64,000 nt of DNA from Agathobaculum desmolans ATCC 43058 (GTDB lineage Bacteria > Bacillota > Clostridia > Oscillospirales > Butyricicoccaceae): the NCBI RefSeq assembly GCF_000701665.1, contig NZ_JNJN01000005.1, positions 1-64,000 of the forward strand. Direction: 5' to 3'. Positions 16,589 through 32,676 of this stretch are shown here, piece after piece; position 1 is the stretch's first letter, and each line of letters begins with the position of its first letter. The notes below the pieces were generated by a model. That model searched no databases. It was given only the letters and a program-made list of their open reading frames with translations, and was not told where the DNA came from. Both the position numbers and the translations under genes were made by a program.

Positions 16589-17392
16589 ATGAAAAAGCTT
16601 TCTATTGCTATGCTGAGCATGATGCTGGCCGGCTCCATGCTGCTGACCGGCTGCGGCGGCGACAAGACTCCCGCACAGGATGGTGCGGATGCATCTGCCG
16701 ATACGGCAACGGAGTATAAGCTTGCGTCGGAAGGTAAGCTGACCATGGCGACTAACGCTTACTTCGATCCGTGGGAGTACTACGAGGGCGAGAATATTGT
16801 CGGTATTGACCCTGAAGTTGCGCAGGCGATTGCGGACAAGCTTGGCCTTGAGTTGGTCATCACGGATATGGATTTTGATTCCATCATCACGGCGGTAGCG
16901 GCCGGTAAGGCAGATATGGGTATGGCTGGTATGACTGTGACTGAGGAGCGCAAGCTCAATGCGGATTTCTCACAGACCTATGCCAGTGCGATTCAGGCAA
17001 TCGTTGTTCCGGAAGGATCGGCTATTAAAACGGCTGATGATATGGCCGGCAAGAAGATTGGCGTAATGCAGGGCTTCACTGGTGATTTGGAGTGCACCAA
17101 GCAGTTCGGTGAGGAGTCGGTCGTTCGTTTTAATAAGAGTGCGGAAGCAGTTATGGCGCTGACGCAGGGCAAGATCGACTGCGTAGTTATCGATAACGAG
17201 CCGGCAAAGAAGATTGTTGCGGCGAACGAGGGGCTTTCTATTCTGGATAGCAAGTACACGCAGGAAGATTACGCCATTGCATTTGCAAAGGACAACACCG
17301 CACTGCGTGACGCGGTAGACAAGGCGCTTGGCGAGCTGATCGAGGACGGTACAGTCGAGAAGATTATGAACAAGTACATTACTGCGGACTGA
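16589..17392 (+). CDS. Amino-acid ABC transporter substrate-binding lipoprotein
   Basis: 267 residues. Signal peptide with lipobox LLTGC (Cys at about residue 23) and an acidic/alanine linker, then a family 3 solute-binding domain: FDPWEYYEGENIVGIDPEVA, DMDFDSIITAVAAGKADMGMAGMTVTEER, IGVMQGFTGD, CVVIDNEPAKK. This is the pattern of polar amino-acid or cystine/glutamine receptors. Lipid-anchored outside the membrane, it hands substrate to the permease encoded downstream. First gene of a three-gene operon with its own promoter; the GC-rich hairpin after it probably boosts its mRNA level over the membrane genes. Confidence 0.93.
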   Translation: MKKLSIAMLSMMLAGSMLLTGCGGDKTPAQDGADASADTATEYKLASEGKLTMATNAYFDPWEYYEGENIVGIDPEVAQAIADKLGLELVITDMDFDSIITAVAAGKADMGMAGMTVTEERKLNADFSQTYASAIQAIVVPEGSAIKTADDMAGKKIGVMQGFTGDLECTKQFGEESVVRFNKSAEAVMALTQGKIDCVVIDNEPAKKIVAANEGLSILDSKYTQEDYAIAFAKDNTALRDAVDKALGELIEDGTVEKIMNKYITAD

Positions 17393-17410
17393 TTTTACTG
17401 CAGTACCGCC

Positions 17411-17443
17411 AGAGGGGACGACCGAAAACGGCCGCCCCCCTCT
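17411..17443 (+). other. Intra-operon hairpin between binding protein and permease
   Basis: CAGAGGGG ... CCCCCTCTG with an inner CGACCG-AAAA-CGGCCG. There is no T tract after it, so it is probably a stability or processing hairpin rather than a full terminator, consistent with higher dosage of the binding protein. Confidence 0.5.
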
Positions 17444-17481
17444 GTGCGTTTAGCAAAGGATGACAAACAGAAGGGGGAAAG

Positions 17482-18216
17482 ATGATGTCCGAATTTTTGG
17501 AATGGTTCTCGGCCCAGTTTTATCAGACCTTTATTTTTGAAGACCGTTGGTATATTTATTTTGCTAAGGGGCTTGGAACTACCTTTAAAATCACGATTGG
17601 TGCGCTGCTGATCGGTGTGGTGATCGGTGTGTTTATCGCGGTGGTGCGCTCGGCGTATGATTCGCAGCGTGTGCGTTGGCATGGTGTGGGCGGCATTGTG
17701 CTCGGCCTTGCCAATCTCGTGTGCAAGCTGTATTTGACCGTGATACGCGGCACGCCAAGTACGGTGCAGCTCTTAATCATGTACTTTATTATTTTCGGGT
17801 CGTCGCAGAATATGCTGGCGGCGGCGATCATTTCGTTCGGTATCAACTCGGGTGCGTATGTGGCGGAGATCGTCCGTTCGGGCATCATGTCTATCCCGAA
17901 GGGACAGATGGAGGCCGGCCGGTCGCTCGGCCTCAATTATGCATCAACCATGCGGTTTATCATTATTCCGCAGGCAATCAAAAATATCCTGCCGGCGTTG
18001 GGAAATGAGTTGATCACACTGGTGAAGGAAACTTCGATCTGTACCGTGATCGGGCTGATGGATCTGACCAAGGGCGCGATGATCGTACAGAGCCGTACGT
18101 ATGCACCGTGGATGCCCTATCTGTCGATTGCCTTGATCTATTTGGTGATCGTACTGATCCTGACCAAGCTGCTTGGTATTCTGGAAGGGAGGCTGCGCGC
18201 AAGTGATCGACGTTAA
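17482..18216 (+). CDS. Amino-acid ABC transporter permease
   Basis: 244 residues with about five membrane segments. HisM/GlnP-type motifs: [16 protein letters not shown] at the start, FIRGTP-like [16 protein letters not shown], and the cytoplasmic ATPase-coupling loop [20 protein letters not shown]. It forms the channel of the importer. Two adjacent ATG codons (17482, 17485) follow AAGGGGGAAAG; either may be used. The 3' end overlaps the ATPase gene by 14 bp. Confidence 0.93.
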   Translation: MMSEFLEWFSAQFYQTFIFEDRWYIYFAKGLGTTFKITIGALLIGVVIGVFIAVVRSAYDSQRVRWHGVGGIVLGLANLVCKLYLTVIRGTPSTVQLLIMYFIIFGSSQNMLAAAIISFGINSGAYVAEIVRSGIMSIPKGQMEAGRSLGLNYASTMRFIIIPQAIKNILPALGNELITLVKETSICTVIGLMDLTKGAMIVQSRTYAPWMPYLSIALIYLVIVLILTKLLGILEGRLRASDRR

Positions 18217-18925
18217 AAACCTGTATAAATCCTTTGGTGACCACGAGGTGCTGAAAGGGGTAAACGAGCATATCGATAAGGGCGAAAAGGTCGTTATCAT
18301 CGGGCCGTCCGGATCGGGCAAATCGACCTTTCTGCGCTGTCTGAATCTGCTTGAAGAGCCGACAAGCGGCAGCATTATTTTTGAAGGGCAGAACATCACC
18401 AGCAGGGAGACGGATATTAACATCGTGCGCCGCAAGATGGGCATGGTGTTCCAGCAGTTCAATCTGTTTCCGCATCTGACGGTGAAGGAAAATATCAAGC
18501 TTGCGCCGATCAAGCTGAAAACCATGACCGAGCCGGAGGCGGAAAAACGCGCTGTGCAGCTTTTGGAGCGCGTCGGCCTGCCGGATAAGGCAGACAGCTA
18601 TCCCGTGCAGCTCTCCGGCGGACAGCAGCAGCGCATTGCGATTGCGCGTGCGCTTGCAATGAATCCGGATGTGATGCTGTTTGACGAACCGACCTCGGCG
18701 CTCGATCCGGAGATGGTCGGCGAGGTGCTGGAACTGATGAAGGAACTGGCGGAGGACGGCATGACGATGGTTGTGGTCACCCACGAGATGGGCTTTGCCC
18801 GTGAGGTTGCAACCCGCGTATTGTTTATGGACGGCGGCAATATTGTGGAGCAGAATGAGCCGAAAACGTTTTTTGCCAATCCGCAGCATCCGCGTTTGAA
18901 GGATTTTCTTTCCAAGGTGCTGTAA
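18203..18925 (+). CDS. Amino-acid ABC transporter ATP-binding protein
   Basis: 240 residues. Walker [11 protein letters not shown]-loop [10 protein letters not shown], signature [15 protein letters not shown], Walker [15 protein letters not shown] and H-loop [10 protein letters not shown] are all intact. The family start [19 protein letters not shown] begins at GTG 18203, with GGGAGG upstream, overlapping the permease end; a frame extension to 18173 has no support. Powers import of a polar amino acid. The C-terminus [18 protein letters not shown] is typical of GlnQ-type ATPases. Confidence 0.95.
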   Translation: MIDVKNLYKSFGDHEVLKGVNEHIDKGEKVVIIGPSGSGKSTFLRCLNLLEEPTSGSIIFEGQNITSRETDINIVRRKMGMVFQQFNLFPHLTVKENIKLAPIKLKTMTEPEAEKRAVQLLERVGLPDKADSYPVQLSGGQQQRIAIARALAMNPDVMLFDEPTSALDPEMVGEVLELMKELAEDGMTMVVVTHEMGFAREVATRVLFMDGGNIVEQNEPKTFFANPQHPRLKDFLSKVL

Positions 18926-19263
18926 CCGGCAGTGGGGTAGTGGCAGCGTACGACAGAAGGCGCTGCATAGCGAATATAAATTTCAGCAGCCGCGGGACGA
19001 GTTGTCCTGCGGCTGCTGAAGACTGTTGGGAAAGTTGTATTTTTGACGATTCGTATCTGGATTCTGTCAAGCACGAACGAAAAAGGTCAGGCATATGTCC
19101 TGACTTTTTGCATTTACAGGGCAAGTGCTGGTTTGTGTGTACCGCTGGTTGCATTGCCTTTGTAATATAAGGTACGCTTTGACGGGCAGAAACCATCTGC
19201 CGCGCAGCACATAAAAAACAAACGGCAGATGAAAAACATCTGCCGTTTCATACAAAATTATCC
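18926..19263. other. Intergenic region before rpoB with three hairpins
   Basis: No convincing gene. Hairpins seen: CAGCAGCCGCGGGAC ... GTCCTGCGGCTGCTG (18984-19017); AAAAAGGTCAGG ... CCTGACTTTTT (19080-19108), the best terminator for the ABC operon; and AACGGCAGATG-AAAAA-CATCTGCCGTT (about 19220-19247). The usual rplK-rplA-rplJ-rplL genes are not here. Confidence 0.6.
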
Positions 19264-19293
19264 TTGACTTTATGTGCAAAATCATGGTATAAT
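19264..19293 (+). promoter_or_regulatory. Promoter of rpoBC
   Basis: TTGACT (19264-19269), 18-bp spacer, TATAAT (19288-19293), leaving a leader of about 150 nt before rpoB. Confidence 0.8.
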
Positions 19294-19447
19294 AAAACGC
19301 TTACAAAATTCGGGCAGGATGCCCCGATTTCTATTTATATGTTAGCACGGTCTGTGCAGGATTGCAAGACCAAAAAACAATATTTTTGCAACGCCGCCGG
19401 GCGTATCAACACCAACACAGCGGAAAGAAACGGAGTGATCAAAGCAC

Positions 19448-22400
19448 ATGAAGGTGAAAGACGTACAGCACGGCAAAACCACACGAAAGAGCTTTGCACG
19501 CATCAACGAGATTTTGGAGATGCCCAATCTGATCGAGGTGCAGAAAAAGTCCTATCAGTGGTTCCTTGATGAGGGACTGCGCGAGGTTTTTGCCGATACC
19601 GCGTCCATCACGGACTACACCGGTAATTTGGAGCTTTCCTTCCTCGATTATTCGATGAATGAAGAGCCCAAGTACAGCGTAGAGGAGTGCAAGGCGCGCG
19701 ACGCCACATACGCTACGCCGCTCAAGGTGCGTATGCGCCTGCGCAATAAGGAAACGGGCGAAATCAAGGAGCAGGAGATCTTCATGGGTGACTTCCCGAA
19801 GATGACCGATGCTGCTACCTTTATTATCAACGGTGCGGAGCGCGCAATCGTTTCCCAGCTCGTCCGTTCGCCGGGCGTATATTTCGGTAAGGAGCTGGAT
19901 AAGACCGATAAGGTTTTGCTGTCCTCCACCGTGATTCCGTACCGCGGCGCATGGCTCGAGTATGAGACTGATGCCAATGACGTATTCTATGTCCGCATCG
20001 ATAAAAACCGCAAGATCCCGATCACGAGCTTTATCCGTGCCATCGGCGTTAAGACCGATGCGGAGATCAAGGAGCTGTTCGGTGAGGATCCGCTGATCGT
20101 GGCAACACTCGACAAGGATCCGGCGCATACCGCAGAGGAAGCCCTGATCGAGATATACAAGAAGATGCGCCCGGGCGAGCCGCCGTCTGTTGAGTCGGCA
20201 ACCAGCCTGATGGATGCCATGTTCTTTGATGTGCGCCGCTACGACATTTCTGCCGTCGGCCGCTATAAATACAATAAAAAGCTGGATATTGCCCGCCGTA
20301 TCACCGGCCACCGTCTGCTTGAGACCGTCACCGATCCGATGACCGGTGAGGTGCTCGCGGAAGCGGATGAGATGCTGACGCGCGACAAGGCGCGCCTGCT
20401 GTCCAGCCGCGGTGTCAACCGGGTGCTGATTGCCTCCGGTGATGATGAGCCGGTTAAGGTAATCGGCAACGGCATGGTATTTGCGGATGATTTCAGCGAG
20501 TATACCGGCTTCAGTGCGGAAGAGCTGGGGCTGAAGGAAAAGGTCCGCTTTACGGTTTTGAAGGAGATCATCGATTCCGGTGTTTCGGGCGAGGAACTGA
20601 AAAAGACCGTGCAGGCCCGCATCCATGATCTGATCCCCAAGACCATCATCGTAGACGATATGCTGGCGTCGATCGGCTATCTGCTGGGCCTGAGCCATGG
20701 CATCGGCACGGTGGACGATATCGACCATCTGGGTAACCGCCGTCTGCGCTGCGTGGGCGAGCTGCTGCAGAACCAGTTCCGCATCGGCTTCTCCCGCATG
20801 GAGCGCGTGATCCGCGAGCGCATGACCATTCAGGATCTGGATGTGGTAACGCCGCAGTCCCTGATCAATATCCGGCCGGTAACAGCCGCGATCAAGGAGT
20901 TCTTCGGTTCTTCGCCGCTTTCCCAGTTCATGGATCAGAATAACCCGCTGGCCGAGCTGACCCACAAGCGCCGTATGTCTGCGCTGGGCCCCGGCGGCCT
21001 GTCGCGTGACCGCGCATCGTTCGAAGTGCGAGACGTGCACTATTCGCACTATGGCCGCCTGTGCCCGATCGAGACGCCTGAAGGCCCGAATATCGGTTTG
21101 ATTTCCTATTTGGCGACCTATGCCCGTATCAATGACTTTGGCTTCATTGAAGCGCCTTACCGCATTATCGACAAGGCGACCGGCCGTGTGACCGATGAAG
21201 TGCAGTATATGACCGCGGATGTTGAGGATGAGTACATCGTCTGTCAGGCGACTGAGCCGGTTGACGAAAACGGTTACCTGCTCAACGAGCGTATTACCTG
21301 CCGCCGGCGTGAGGAGTTCGTCGAGGTCGACCGCAAGGATGTTGACCTGATGGACGTCTCCCCGCGTATGATGGTTTCGGTGGCAACGGCATTTATTCCG
21401 TTCCTCGATCATGATGACGCAAACCGCGCATTGATGGGCGCGAACATGCAGCGTCAGGCGGTGCCGCTGCTCAAGACCGAGGCGCCGGTTGTTGCGACCG
21501 GCATGGAATATAAGGCGGCGGTCGACTCCGGTACGATCCCGCTGGCAGAAGGTGACGGTGTCGTTACCCGCGTAACGGCGCGCGAGGTCATCGTCCATTA
21601 TGATAACGGGGATGAAAAGTCCTATCATCTGACCAAGTTCCTGCGTTCCAACCAGTCTACCTGTATCAATATGCGTCCGATCGTCGATCTGGGCGAGCGT
21701 GTGAAAAAGGGCGATGTGCTGGCAGACGGTCCTTCGACCGACAAGGGCGAGATCGCACTCGGTAAGAATGCGCTGATCGGCTTTATGACGTGGGAAGGCT
21801 ATAACTACGAGGACGCGGTTCTGCTGAACGAGCGTCTGGTGCGTGACGATGTGTATACCTCGATCCATATTGAGGAATACGAGTCCGAATCCCGTGACAC
21901 CAAGCTCGGGCCGGAAGAGATCACCCGTGACATTCCGAACGTCGGTGAGGACGCGCTCCGCAATCTGGATGAGCGCGGCATTATCCGCGTTGGTGCGGAA
22001 GTGCAGGCGGGCGATATTCTGGTCGGCAAGGTCACCCCGAAGGGCGAGACCGAGCTGACTGCGGAAGAGCGTCTGCTGCGCGCGATCTTCGGTGAGAAGG
22101 CGCGCGAGGTGCGCGATACGTCGCTGCGTGCCCCGCACGGTGAATCCGGTATTGTTGTTGACGTTAAGGTATTTACCCGTGAGAACGGCGATGAGCTGTC
22201 GCCCGGCGTGAATATGATCGTGCGCGTTTATATTGCACAGAAGCGCAAGATCTCGGTTGGTGACAAGATGGCGGGCCGCCACGGCAACAAGGGTGTTGTT
22301 TCCCGCATTCTGCCGCAGGAGGATATGCCGTTTTTGGAGGACGGGCGTCCGCTGGATATCGTGCTCAACCCGTTGGGCGTGCCGAGCCGTATGAATATCG

Positions 22401-23155
22401 GTCAGGTATTGGAAGTGCATCTGGGCTTTGCAGCCAAAAAGCTGGGCTGGAAGGTCGAAACGCCGGTATTCGACGGCGCAACGCTGGATGACATTAAGGA
22501 AATGCTGGTTGAGGCCGGCGTAAATGAGGACGGCAAGAGCGTGGTTTACGACGGCCGTACCGGCGAACAGTTTGATAACCGCGTTACCGTTGGTTATATG
22601 TACTATCTCAAGCTGCATCATCTGGTCGATGATAAGATCCATGCCCGTTCGACCGGCCCGTATTCGCTGGTAACCCAGCAGCCGCTCGGCGGTAAGGCGC
22701 AGTTCGGCGGCCAGCGTTTTGGTGAGATGGAAGTTTGGGCACTTGAGGCATATGGCGCAGCCTATACCCTGCAGGAGATCCTGACCGTCAAGTCGGACGA
22801 TATCACCGGCCGTGTCAAGACTTACGAGGCCATTGTAAAGGGTCACAATGTGCCGCAGCCGGGCGTTCCGGAGTCTTTCAAGGTATTGGTGAAGGAGCTG
22901 CAGAGCCTGTGCCTGGATATTCAGGTGCTGGACGAGAATATGGAGGTCATCGAGCTGGCGGATGACGAAGAGGACGATACCGAGTATGTCCGCCCGATGG
23001 AACAGGCTGTTTCGGGCGCGGATGATGAATTTACTGCTGCCGGTTTTGGCATCAACGATGCCGAAGAGGGCGACACCGATCTCTTTGCACTGGATAACGC
23101 CGACGAGGGCGGCGACGATGCCGAGGATGATTTCAGCGATGATCTGGGCGAATGA
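19448..23155 (+). CDS. rpoB: DNA-directed RNA polymerase subunit beta
   Basis: 1235 residues, full length for Firmicutes. The rifampicin-pocket segment reads [20 protein letters not shown] then [13 protein letters not shown]; further hallmarks are [29 protein letters not shown] and the C-terminal [21 protein letters not shown] long acidic tail (about 60 residues rich in Asp/Glu) follows, as in related Clostridia. The proline in GSSPLSQ replaces the glutamine of E. coli (Q510) and is probably lineage-normal. It forms the catalytic core with RpoC, encoded 64 bp downstream. Unusually, it has its own promoter and no rplJL in front. Confidence 0.98.
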   Translation: MKVKDVQHGKTTRKSFARINEILEMPNLIEVQKKSYQWFLDEGLREVFADTASITDYTGNLELSFLDYSMNEEPKYSVEECKARDATYATPLKVRMRLRNKETGEIKEQEIFMGDFPKMTDAATFIINGAERAIVSQLVRSPGVYFGKELDKTDKVLLSSTVIPYRGAWLEYETDANDVFYVRIDKNRKIPITSFIRAIGVKTDAEIKELFGEDPLIVATLDKDPAHTAEEALIEIYKKMRPGEPPSVESATSLMDAMFFDVRRYDISAVGRYKYNKKLDIARRITGHRLLETVTDPMTGEVLAEADEMLTRDKARLLSSRGVNRVLIASGDDEPVKVIGNGMVFADDFSEYTGFSAEELGLKEKVRFTVLKEIIDSGVSGEELKKTVQARIHDLIPKTIIVDDMLASIGYLLGLSHGIGTVDDIDHLGNRRLRCVGELLQNQFRIGFSRMERVIRERMTIQDLDVVTPQSLINIRPVTAAIKEFFGSSPLSQFMDQNNPLAELTHKRRMSALGPGGLSRDRASFEVRDVHYSHYGRLCPIETPEGPNIGLISYLATYARINDFGFIEAPYRIIDKATGRVTDEVQYMTADVEDEYIVCQATEPVDENGYLLNERITCRRREEFVEVDRKDVDLMDVSPRMMVSVATAFIPFLDHDDANRALMGANMQRQAVPLLKTEAPVVATGMEYKAAVDSGTIPLAEGDGVVTRVTAREVIVHYDNGDEKSYHLTKFLRSNQSTCINMRPIVDLGERVKKGDVLADGPSTDKGEIALGKNALIGFMTWEGYNYEDAVLLNERLVRDDVYTSIHIEEYESESRDTKLGPEEITRDIPNVGEDALRNLDERGIIRVGAEVQAGDILVGKVTPKGETELTAEERLLRAIFGEKAREVRDTSLRAPHGESGIVVDVKVFTRENGDELSPGVNMIVRVYIAQKRKISVGDKMAGRHGNKGVVSRILPQEDMPFLEDGRPLDIVLNPLGVPSRMNIGQVLEVHLGFAAKKLGWKVETPVFDGATLDDIKEMLVEAGVNEDGKSVVYDGRTGEQFDNRVTVGYMYYLKLHHLVDDKIHARSTGPYSLVTQQPLGGKAQFGGQRFGEMEVWALEAYGAAYTLQEILTVKSDDITGRVKTYEAIVKGHNVPQPGVPESFKVLVKELQSLCLDIQVLDENMEVIELADDEEDDTEYVRPMEQAVSGADDEFTAAGFGINDAEEGDTDLFALDNADEGGDDAEDDFSDDLGE

Positions 23156-23219
23156 AATCGCCGCAGGGACCAATCGTAACAATCATCTGTGAATAGGGAA
23201 AAGGAGCATCTGAAAATAT

Positions 23220-26753
<3,534 letters not shown>

Positions 26754-26782
26754 CAGATAACAGCAGATAGCTGCCAATATGC

Positions 26783-26812
26783 AGAGGCACCCGTTAGAGG
26801 GTGCCTCTTTTG
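26783..26812 (+). terminator. Terminator after rpoC
   Basis: AGAGGCACCC-GTTAGA-GGGTGCCTCT followed by TTTT. Confidence 0.88.
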
Positions 26813-26965
26813 GATGTGACACATGGGGAGGGTAGGATCTGCTGCGAAAAACTGTATAACCCGTAAAAAAACGGATATACTGAGCAGGTGGATGCCTGCC
26901 GGGAAATGGGTGACCGGAACGGACGCTGCATAAGCAGAAAAAAGTGAAAAAACTTGTAAAAGTGC

Positions 26966-26994
26966 TTGACTTCATACCGGTCAGCAATTATACT
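26966..26994 (+). promoter_or_regulatory. Promoter of the L7Ae-rpsL-rpsG-fusA cluster
   Basis: TTGACT (26966-26971), 17-bp spacer, TATACT (26989-26994), 30 bp before the first gene. Confidence 0.75.
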
Positions 26995-27023
26995 AATGTA
27001 GTATGCCGTATAGGAGGGTTAAT

Positions 27024-27266
27024 ATGCTTTCAGAACTTCGCACGGCGCACAAGGTAATCGGTGTGAAGCAGTCCCAAAAGGCGATCAAAGACGGCGCGGC
27101 AGCCGAAGTGTTTGTGGCGTTGGATGCGGAAAAACGCGTGGTCGGTCCGATTTATGAGCTGTGCAGTGAAACTGATACCAAGGTGAGCGAGATCACCACA
27201 ATGGCAGAACTGGGCGATGCAGCCGGTATTGATGTCGGCGCTGCTGTTGTTACCGTTCTGCGCTGA
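27024..27266 (+). CDS. Ribosomal L7Ae/L30e/S12e/Gadd45-family protein (YbxF-like)
   Basis: 80 residues from ATG 27024 with AGGAGGG just upstream; an in-frame ATG at 27003 lacks one. The L7Ae fold is seen in the sequence HKVIGVKQSQKAIKDGAAAE and the hydrophobic strand after AGIDVGAAVVTVL. In Firmicutes this gene (YbxF/RplGB) stands between rpoC and rpsL and binds kink-turn RNA, as here. Role at the ribosome is not settled. First gene of the S12-S7-EF-G transcript. Confidence 0.88.
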   Translation: MLSELRTAHKVIGVKQSQKAIKDGAAAEVFVALDAEKRVVGPIYELCSETDTKVSEITTMAELGDAAGIDVGAAVVTVLR

Positions 27267-27325
27267 TACTGTTGAAATGCGCAAAGCGCTTTTCATAAAT
27301 ACTTTTGAAAGAAGGAGGAAATAAA

Positions 27326-27745
27326 ATGCCAACTTTTAACCAACTCGTCCGTAAGGGTCGCGAGGCAGTCGTTTACAAATCTACGGCTCCGGCGCTGCAG
27401 GTAGGCTACAACTCTCAGAAGAAGAAGGCTACCGATCAGGCCGCTCCGCAGAAGCGCGGCGTCTGCACCACGGTTAAGACCATGACACCGAAGAAGCCGA
27501 ACTCTGCGCTTCGTAAGGTTGCTCGTGTTAAGCTGACCAACCAGATGGAAGTTTCCGCTTACATCCCCGGTGAAGGCCACAACCTGCAGGAGCACTCTGT
27601 TGTTATGGTTCGCGGCGGTCGTGTAAAGGACCTTCCTGGTGTCCGTTACCACATCATCCGCGGCACGCTGGATACGCAGGGTGTTGCAAACCGCCGTCAG
27701 GCTCGCTCCAAGTACGGCGCGAAGCGCCCGAAGGCCGGCAAGTAA
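27326..27745 (+). CDS. rpsL: 30S ribosomal protein S12
   Basis: 139 residues. Conserved decoding-centre segments [19 protein letters not shown] and [13 protein letters not shown], then [18 protein letters not shown]. The lysines in KKPNS and the PG segment are wild type, so no streptomycin-resistance change is visible. ATG 27326 follows AAGGAGGA. Confidence 0.98.
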   Translation: MPTFNQLVRKGREAVVYKSTAPALQVGYNSQKKKATDQAAPQKRGVCTTVKTMTPKKPNSALRKVARVKLTNQMEVSAYIPGEGHNLQEHSVVMVRGGRVKDLPGVRYHIIRGTLDTQGVANRRQARSKYGAKRPKAGK

Positions 27746-28034
27746 ACGGCGTCTGACCGCGCAGCTCATCGTTCCAGCCGCCTTTGCGTACCTTTGTACG
27801 CGGCAGGCGTCTGCGTCTCGATCTGCACGATCATACTTGTTTACTGTGTAAGGCTACCCACACGTTTTGCGAAAAGGTTAAATTTTTCAGCAAAGCACTC
27901 ATGCTTTGTCTGAGGCGTTTTATATCCGATTTAATTGATAAACGGGTATACTACCTCGGACAGGCATTACAACGGTTGCAATGCAGCAGCCGGAGTACCT
28001 ATGAAATCAAATATTTTTGAAGGAGGGAAGTAAA
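27746..28034. other. Spacer between rpsL and rpsG
   Basis: 289 bp, unusually long for this pair. A 78-codon plus-strand frame (27784-28020) covers most of it but has no ribosome-binding site or recognisable motif, so I treat the region as non-coding leader. No clear terminator or riboswitch was recognised. Confidence 0.45.
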
Positions 28035-28505
28035 GTGCCAAGAAGAGGTAATGTCCCGAAGAGAGACGTTCTGCCCGATCCGCTTTATAATTCCAAGCTC
28101 GTCACCAAGCTGGTCAACTCGATCATGCTCGACGGCAAGAAGGGCGTTTCGCAGAAGGTTGTTTATGGTGCTTTCGATATCGTCCGCGACAAGACCGGAC
28201 GTGAACCGCTGGAGGTTTTCACCGAGGCGATGGAGAACATCATGCCGTCGCTTGAAGTTAAGGCCCGCCGTGTAGGCGGCGCGACCTATCAGGTGCCGAT
28301 GGAAGTTCGTCCGGAGCGCCGCCAGACCCTGGGTCTGCGCTGGATCACCAAGTATGCCCGCGCCCGTTCTGAAAAGACCATGCGCGAGCGTCTGGCAGGC
28401 GAGATCATGGATGCCTGCAACAATCTGGGCGGTGCTGTCAAGAAGCGCGAGGATACGCACAAGATGGCGGAAGCGAACAAGGCGTTCGCCCACTACCGTT
28501 ATTGA
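28035..28505 (+). CDS. rpsG: 30S ribosomal protein S7
   Basis: 156 residues with GTG start at 28035 after GAAGGAGGG. Family motifs: [58 protein letters not shown] and the C-terminal [15 protein letters not shown]. Binds the 16S 3' major domain and starts head assembly. Followed 35 bp later by fusA. Confidence 0.97.
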   Translation: MPRRGNVPKRDVLPDPLYNSKLVTKLVNSIMLDGKKGVSQKVVYGAFDIVRDKTGREPLEVFTEAMENIMPSLEVKARRVGGATYQVPMEVRPERRQTLGLRWITKYARARSEKTMRERLAGEIMDACNNLGGAVKKREDTHKMAEANKAFAHYRY

Positions 28506-28540
28506 TCTGCTGTCCGCTGAGCTTTTGAAAGGAGAGCAAT

Positions 28541-30643
<2,103 letters not shown>

Positions 30644-30648
30644 ACCTA

Positions 30649-30677
30649 TTGCAATTTTTTCCGAGTTGCAGTAGAAT
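30649..30677 (+). promoter_or_regulatory. Possible promoter of tuf
   Basis: TTGCAA (30649-30654), 17-bp spacer, TAGAAT (30672-30677), in the fusA-tuf gap; would give extra EF-Tu transcription. Confidence 0.5.
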
Positions 30678-30722
30678 AAACTCACATGACTATGAATTCA
30701 TTTTACGAGGAGGATTTCCAAA

Positions 30723-31928
30723 ATGGCAAAGGAAAAATTTGACCGCTCTCTGCCGCACGTTAACATCGGCACCATCGGCCACGTTGACCATGGCAAGACC
30801 ACTCTGACCGCTGCGATCACCAAGGTTCTGGCTCTGGCTGGCGATGCTGAGTATCAGGCTTACGACTCGATCGACAAGGCGCCGGAAGAGAAGGAGCGCG
30901 GCATCACCATCAACACCTCTCACGTTGAGTACCACACCGCGAACCGCCACTACGCACACGTTGACTGCCCGGGTCACGCTGACTACGTTAAGAACATGAT
31001 CACCGGTGCTGCTCAGATGGACGGCGCTATTCTGGTAGTTTCTGCCGCTGACGGCCCGATGCCGCAGACCCGCGAGCACATCCTGCTGGCTCGTCAGGTA
31101 GGCGTTCCGTATATCGTTGTTTTCATGAACAAGGTTGATCAGGTTGACGACGAGGAGCTGCTCGATCTCGTAGAGATGGAGATCCGCGAGCTGCTGTCCT
31201 CCTACGACTTCCCGGGCGACGACATCCCGGTTATCCGTGGTTCCGCTCTTGGCGTTCTGACCTCTGATTCCACCGACCCGAATGCTCCCGAGTACGCTTG
31301 CATTCAGGAGCTGATGGCTGCTGTTGACGAGTATATCCCGACTCCGGACCGTGCGGCTGACAAGCCGTTCGTCATGCCGGTTGAGGACGTATTCTCCATC
31401 ACCGGCCGCGGCACCGTTGCTACCGGTCGTGTTGAGCGCGGCCAGCTGAAGATGGGCGAGGAAGTTGAAATCGTAGGTCTGATGGACGCTCCCCGCAAGA
31501 CCGTTGTTACCGGCATTGAGATGTTCCGCAAGCTGCTGGACTACGCTGAGGCTGGCGACAACATCGGCGCTCTGCTCCGTGGTATCCAGAAGACCGACAT
31601 CGAGCGCGGTCAGGTTCTGGCTAAGCCGGGTTCCATTCACCCGCACACCAAGTTCCACGGACAGGTATACGTTCTGAAGAAGGAAGAGGGCGGCCGCCAC
31701 ACTCCGTTCTTCAACAACTACCGTCCGCAGTTCTACTTCCGTACCACCGACGTTACCGGTGTTATCTCCCTGCCGGAAGGCGTTGAGATGTGCATGCCGG
31801 GCGACAACGTTGAGATGGACGTTGAGCTGATCACCCCGATCGCTATCGAGGAAGGCCTGCGTTTCGCTATCCGTGAGGGTGGCCGCACCGTAGGTTCCGG
31901 CGTTGTTACCAAGGTAAACGCTGACTAA
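30723..31928 (+). CDS. tuf: Elongation factor Tu
   Basis: 401 residues. G1 [15 protein letters not shown], effector loop [33 protein letters not shown]. Delivers aminoacyl-tRNA to the ribosome. Codon use is strongly biased, as expected for the most abundant protein. ATG 30723 follows GAGGAGG. Closed by a strong terminator. Confidence 0.98.
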   Translation: MAKEKFDRSLPHVNIGTIGHVDHGKTTLTAAITKVLALAGDAEYQAYDSIDKAPEEKERGITINTSHVEYHTANRHYAHVDCPGHADYVKNMITGAAQMDGAILVVSAADGPMPQTREHILLARQVGVPYIVVFMNKVDQVDDEELLDLVEMEIRELLSSYDFPGDDIPVIRGSALGVLTSDSTDPNAPEYACIQELMAAVDEYIPTPDRAADKPFVMPVEDVFSITGRGTVATGRVERGQLKMGEEVEIVGLMDAPRKTVVTGIEMFRKLLDYAEAGDNIGALLRGIQKTDIERGQVLAKPGSIHPHTKFHGQVYVLKKEEGGRHTPFFNNYRPQFYFRTTDVTGVISLPEGVEMCMPGDNVEMDVELITPIAIEEGLRFAIREGGRTVGSGVVTKVNAD

Positions 31929-31945
31929 TTCCATAAGGAATCTTC

Positions 31946-31979
31946 AAAGCTCCCATGTTTCGTACATGGGAGCTTTTTC
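31946..31979 (+). terminator. Terminator after tuf
   Basis: AAAGCTCCCATGT-TTCGT-ACATGGGAGCTTT with a T run. Confidence 0.92.
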
Positions 31980-32031
31980 CTGCCCTATTCTGCGTCTTTT
32001 GCGGCAGAATAAGAGCAGGGAGGTGTTTTGT

Positions 32032-32229
32032 ATGAAGCGAAAAGAAAAAGTACACCCGGATGAGGAAAGTGCTCTGAAGCAGGACGACGTGTCTTCCTCC
32101 TGTGCAGGAGAAGAAGTGCCTGACGGGATCGCATTGCCGCCGCATGAGCGCCATTGCGGACGTTCTCATCCGATGCGGGGTACAAACAGTGAGGATCTGA
32201 CGGAGTGGTGCATCAGGCACCAAACCTGA
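32032..32229 (+). CDS. Small hypothetical protein
   Basis: 65 residues from ATG 32032 with a strong AGGGAGG in front. Highly charged start (MKRKEKVHPDEESALKQDD), two cysteines, several histidines, no membrane segment or known motif. It follows the tuf terminator, so it would need its own promoter, which I did not find. It may be a genuine small lineage-specific gene or a chance frame; the ribosome-binding site is the only positive sign. Confidence 0.4.
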   Translation: MKRKEKVHPDEESALKQDDVSSSCAGEEVPDGIALPPHERHCGRSHPMRGTNSEDLTEWCIRHQT

Positions 32230-32376
32230 AGAGGTGATCCGGCACAGTGACATCCACTGTGCCGGATCGGTCTGCTTGGGTTTTACATGCTGCGTGTTCT
32301 GTGATAAAATAGAAAAGACTGAGATGCACACGCCCGGCTTCCTGCGTGCATAAGCTGAAGGCAGGAGGGGAGAACG

Positions 32377-32676
32377 ATGTCTGTTTTCTGGCAATCAGTG
32401 CTGGCAGTGCTGGCGGCAGTAGGCTTTTATAGCATACTGCATGAGATTTATGAGTGGATCGCGGCATATATGCTGCGCCGGGACGGCACGGCAGAATTGA
32501 CCCTGTATGGTGACGGCTGCGATGCGGCGGCGGAACAGTGGATCCGTGCGGCGGTGCATGTGCGCCGCCAGTTCCTGCCGGGGTTGTCGATTATTTTTGT
32601 GGAAACCGGCAGCGGCAAGGGGCAGAATATTGCGAAACATCTTGCGGCGCGGCAGGATATTATGTATTTGGAATGA
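32377..32676 (+). CDS. Small membrane-anchored hypothetical protein
   Basis: 99 residues. One N-terminal membrane helix (SVLAVLAAVGFYSILHEIYE) followed by a cytoplasmic domain of about 65 residues with LTLYGDGCDAAAEQWIRAA and GLSIIFVETGSGKGQNIAKH. The glycine-rich string looks faintly like a P-loop but lacks the rest of an ATPase. ATG 32377 has GGAGGGGAG. Its stop overlaps the RecD2 start (ATGA, 32673-32676), so the two are translationally coupled, which argues that it is real. Function not recognised. Confidence 0.7.
   Translation: MSVFWQSVLAVLAAVGFYSILHEIYEWIAAYMLRRDGTAELTLYGDGCDAAAEQWIRAAVHVRRQFLPGLSIIFVETGSGKGQNIAKHLAARQDIMYLE

Noticed and set aside
19448-23155. Proline instead of glutamine in the rifampicin region of RpoB (GSSPLSQ, E. 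coli position 510)
   Set aside because: Probably a lineage difference; neighbouring resistance positions (D516, H526, S531 equivalents) are wild type, so no resistance is claimed.
19439-23182. Very long minus-strand frame (over 1200 codons) opposite rpoB, and similar ones opposite rpoC, fusA, tuf and rpsB-tsf
   Set aside because: They arise because strong codon bias in highly expressed genes leaves few antisense stops. They have no ribosome-binding sites and no recognisable domains.
27784-28020. 78-codon frame between rpsL and rpsG
   Set aside because: No ribosome-binding site, no motif, unusual composition; more likely leader sequence.
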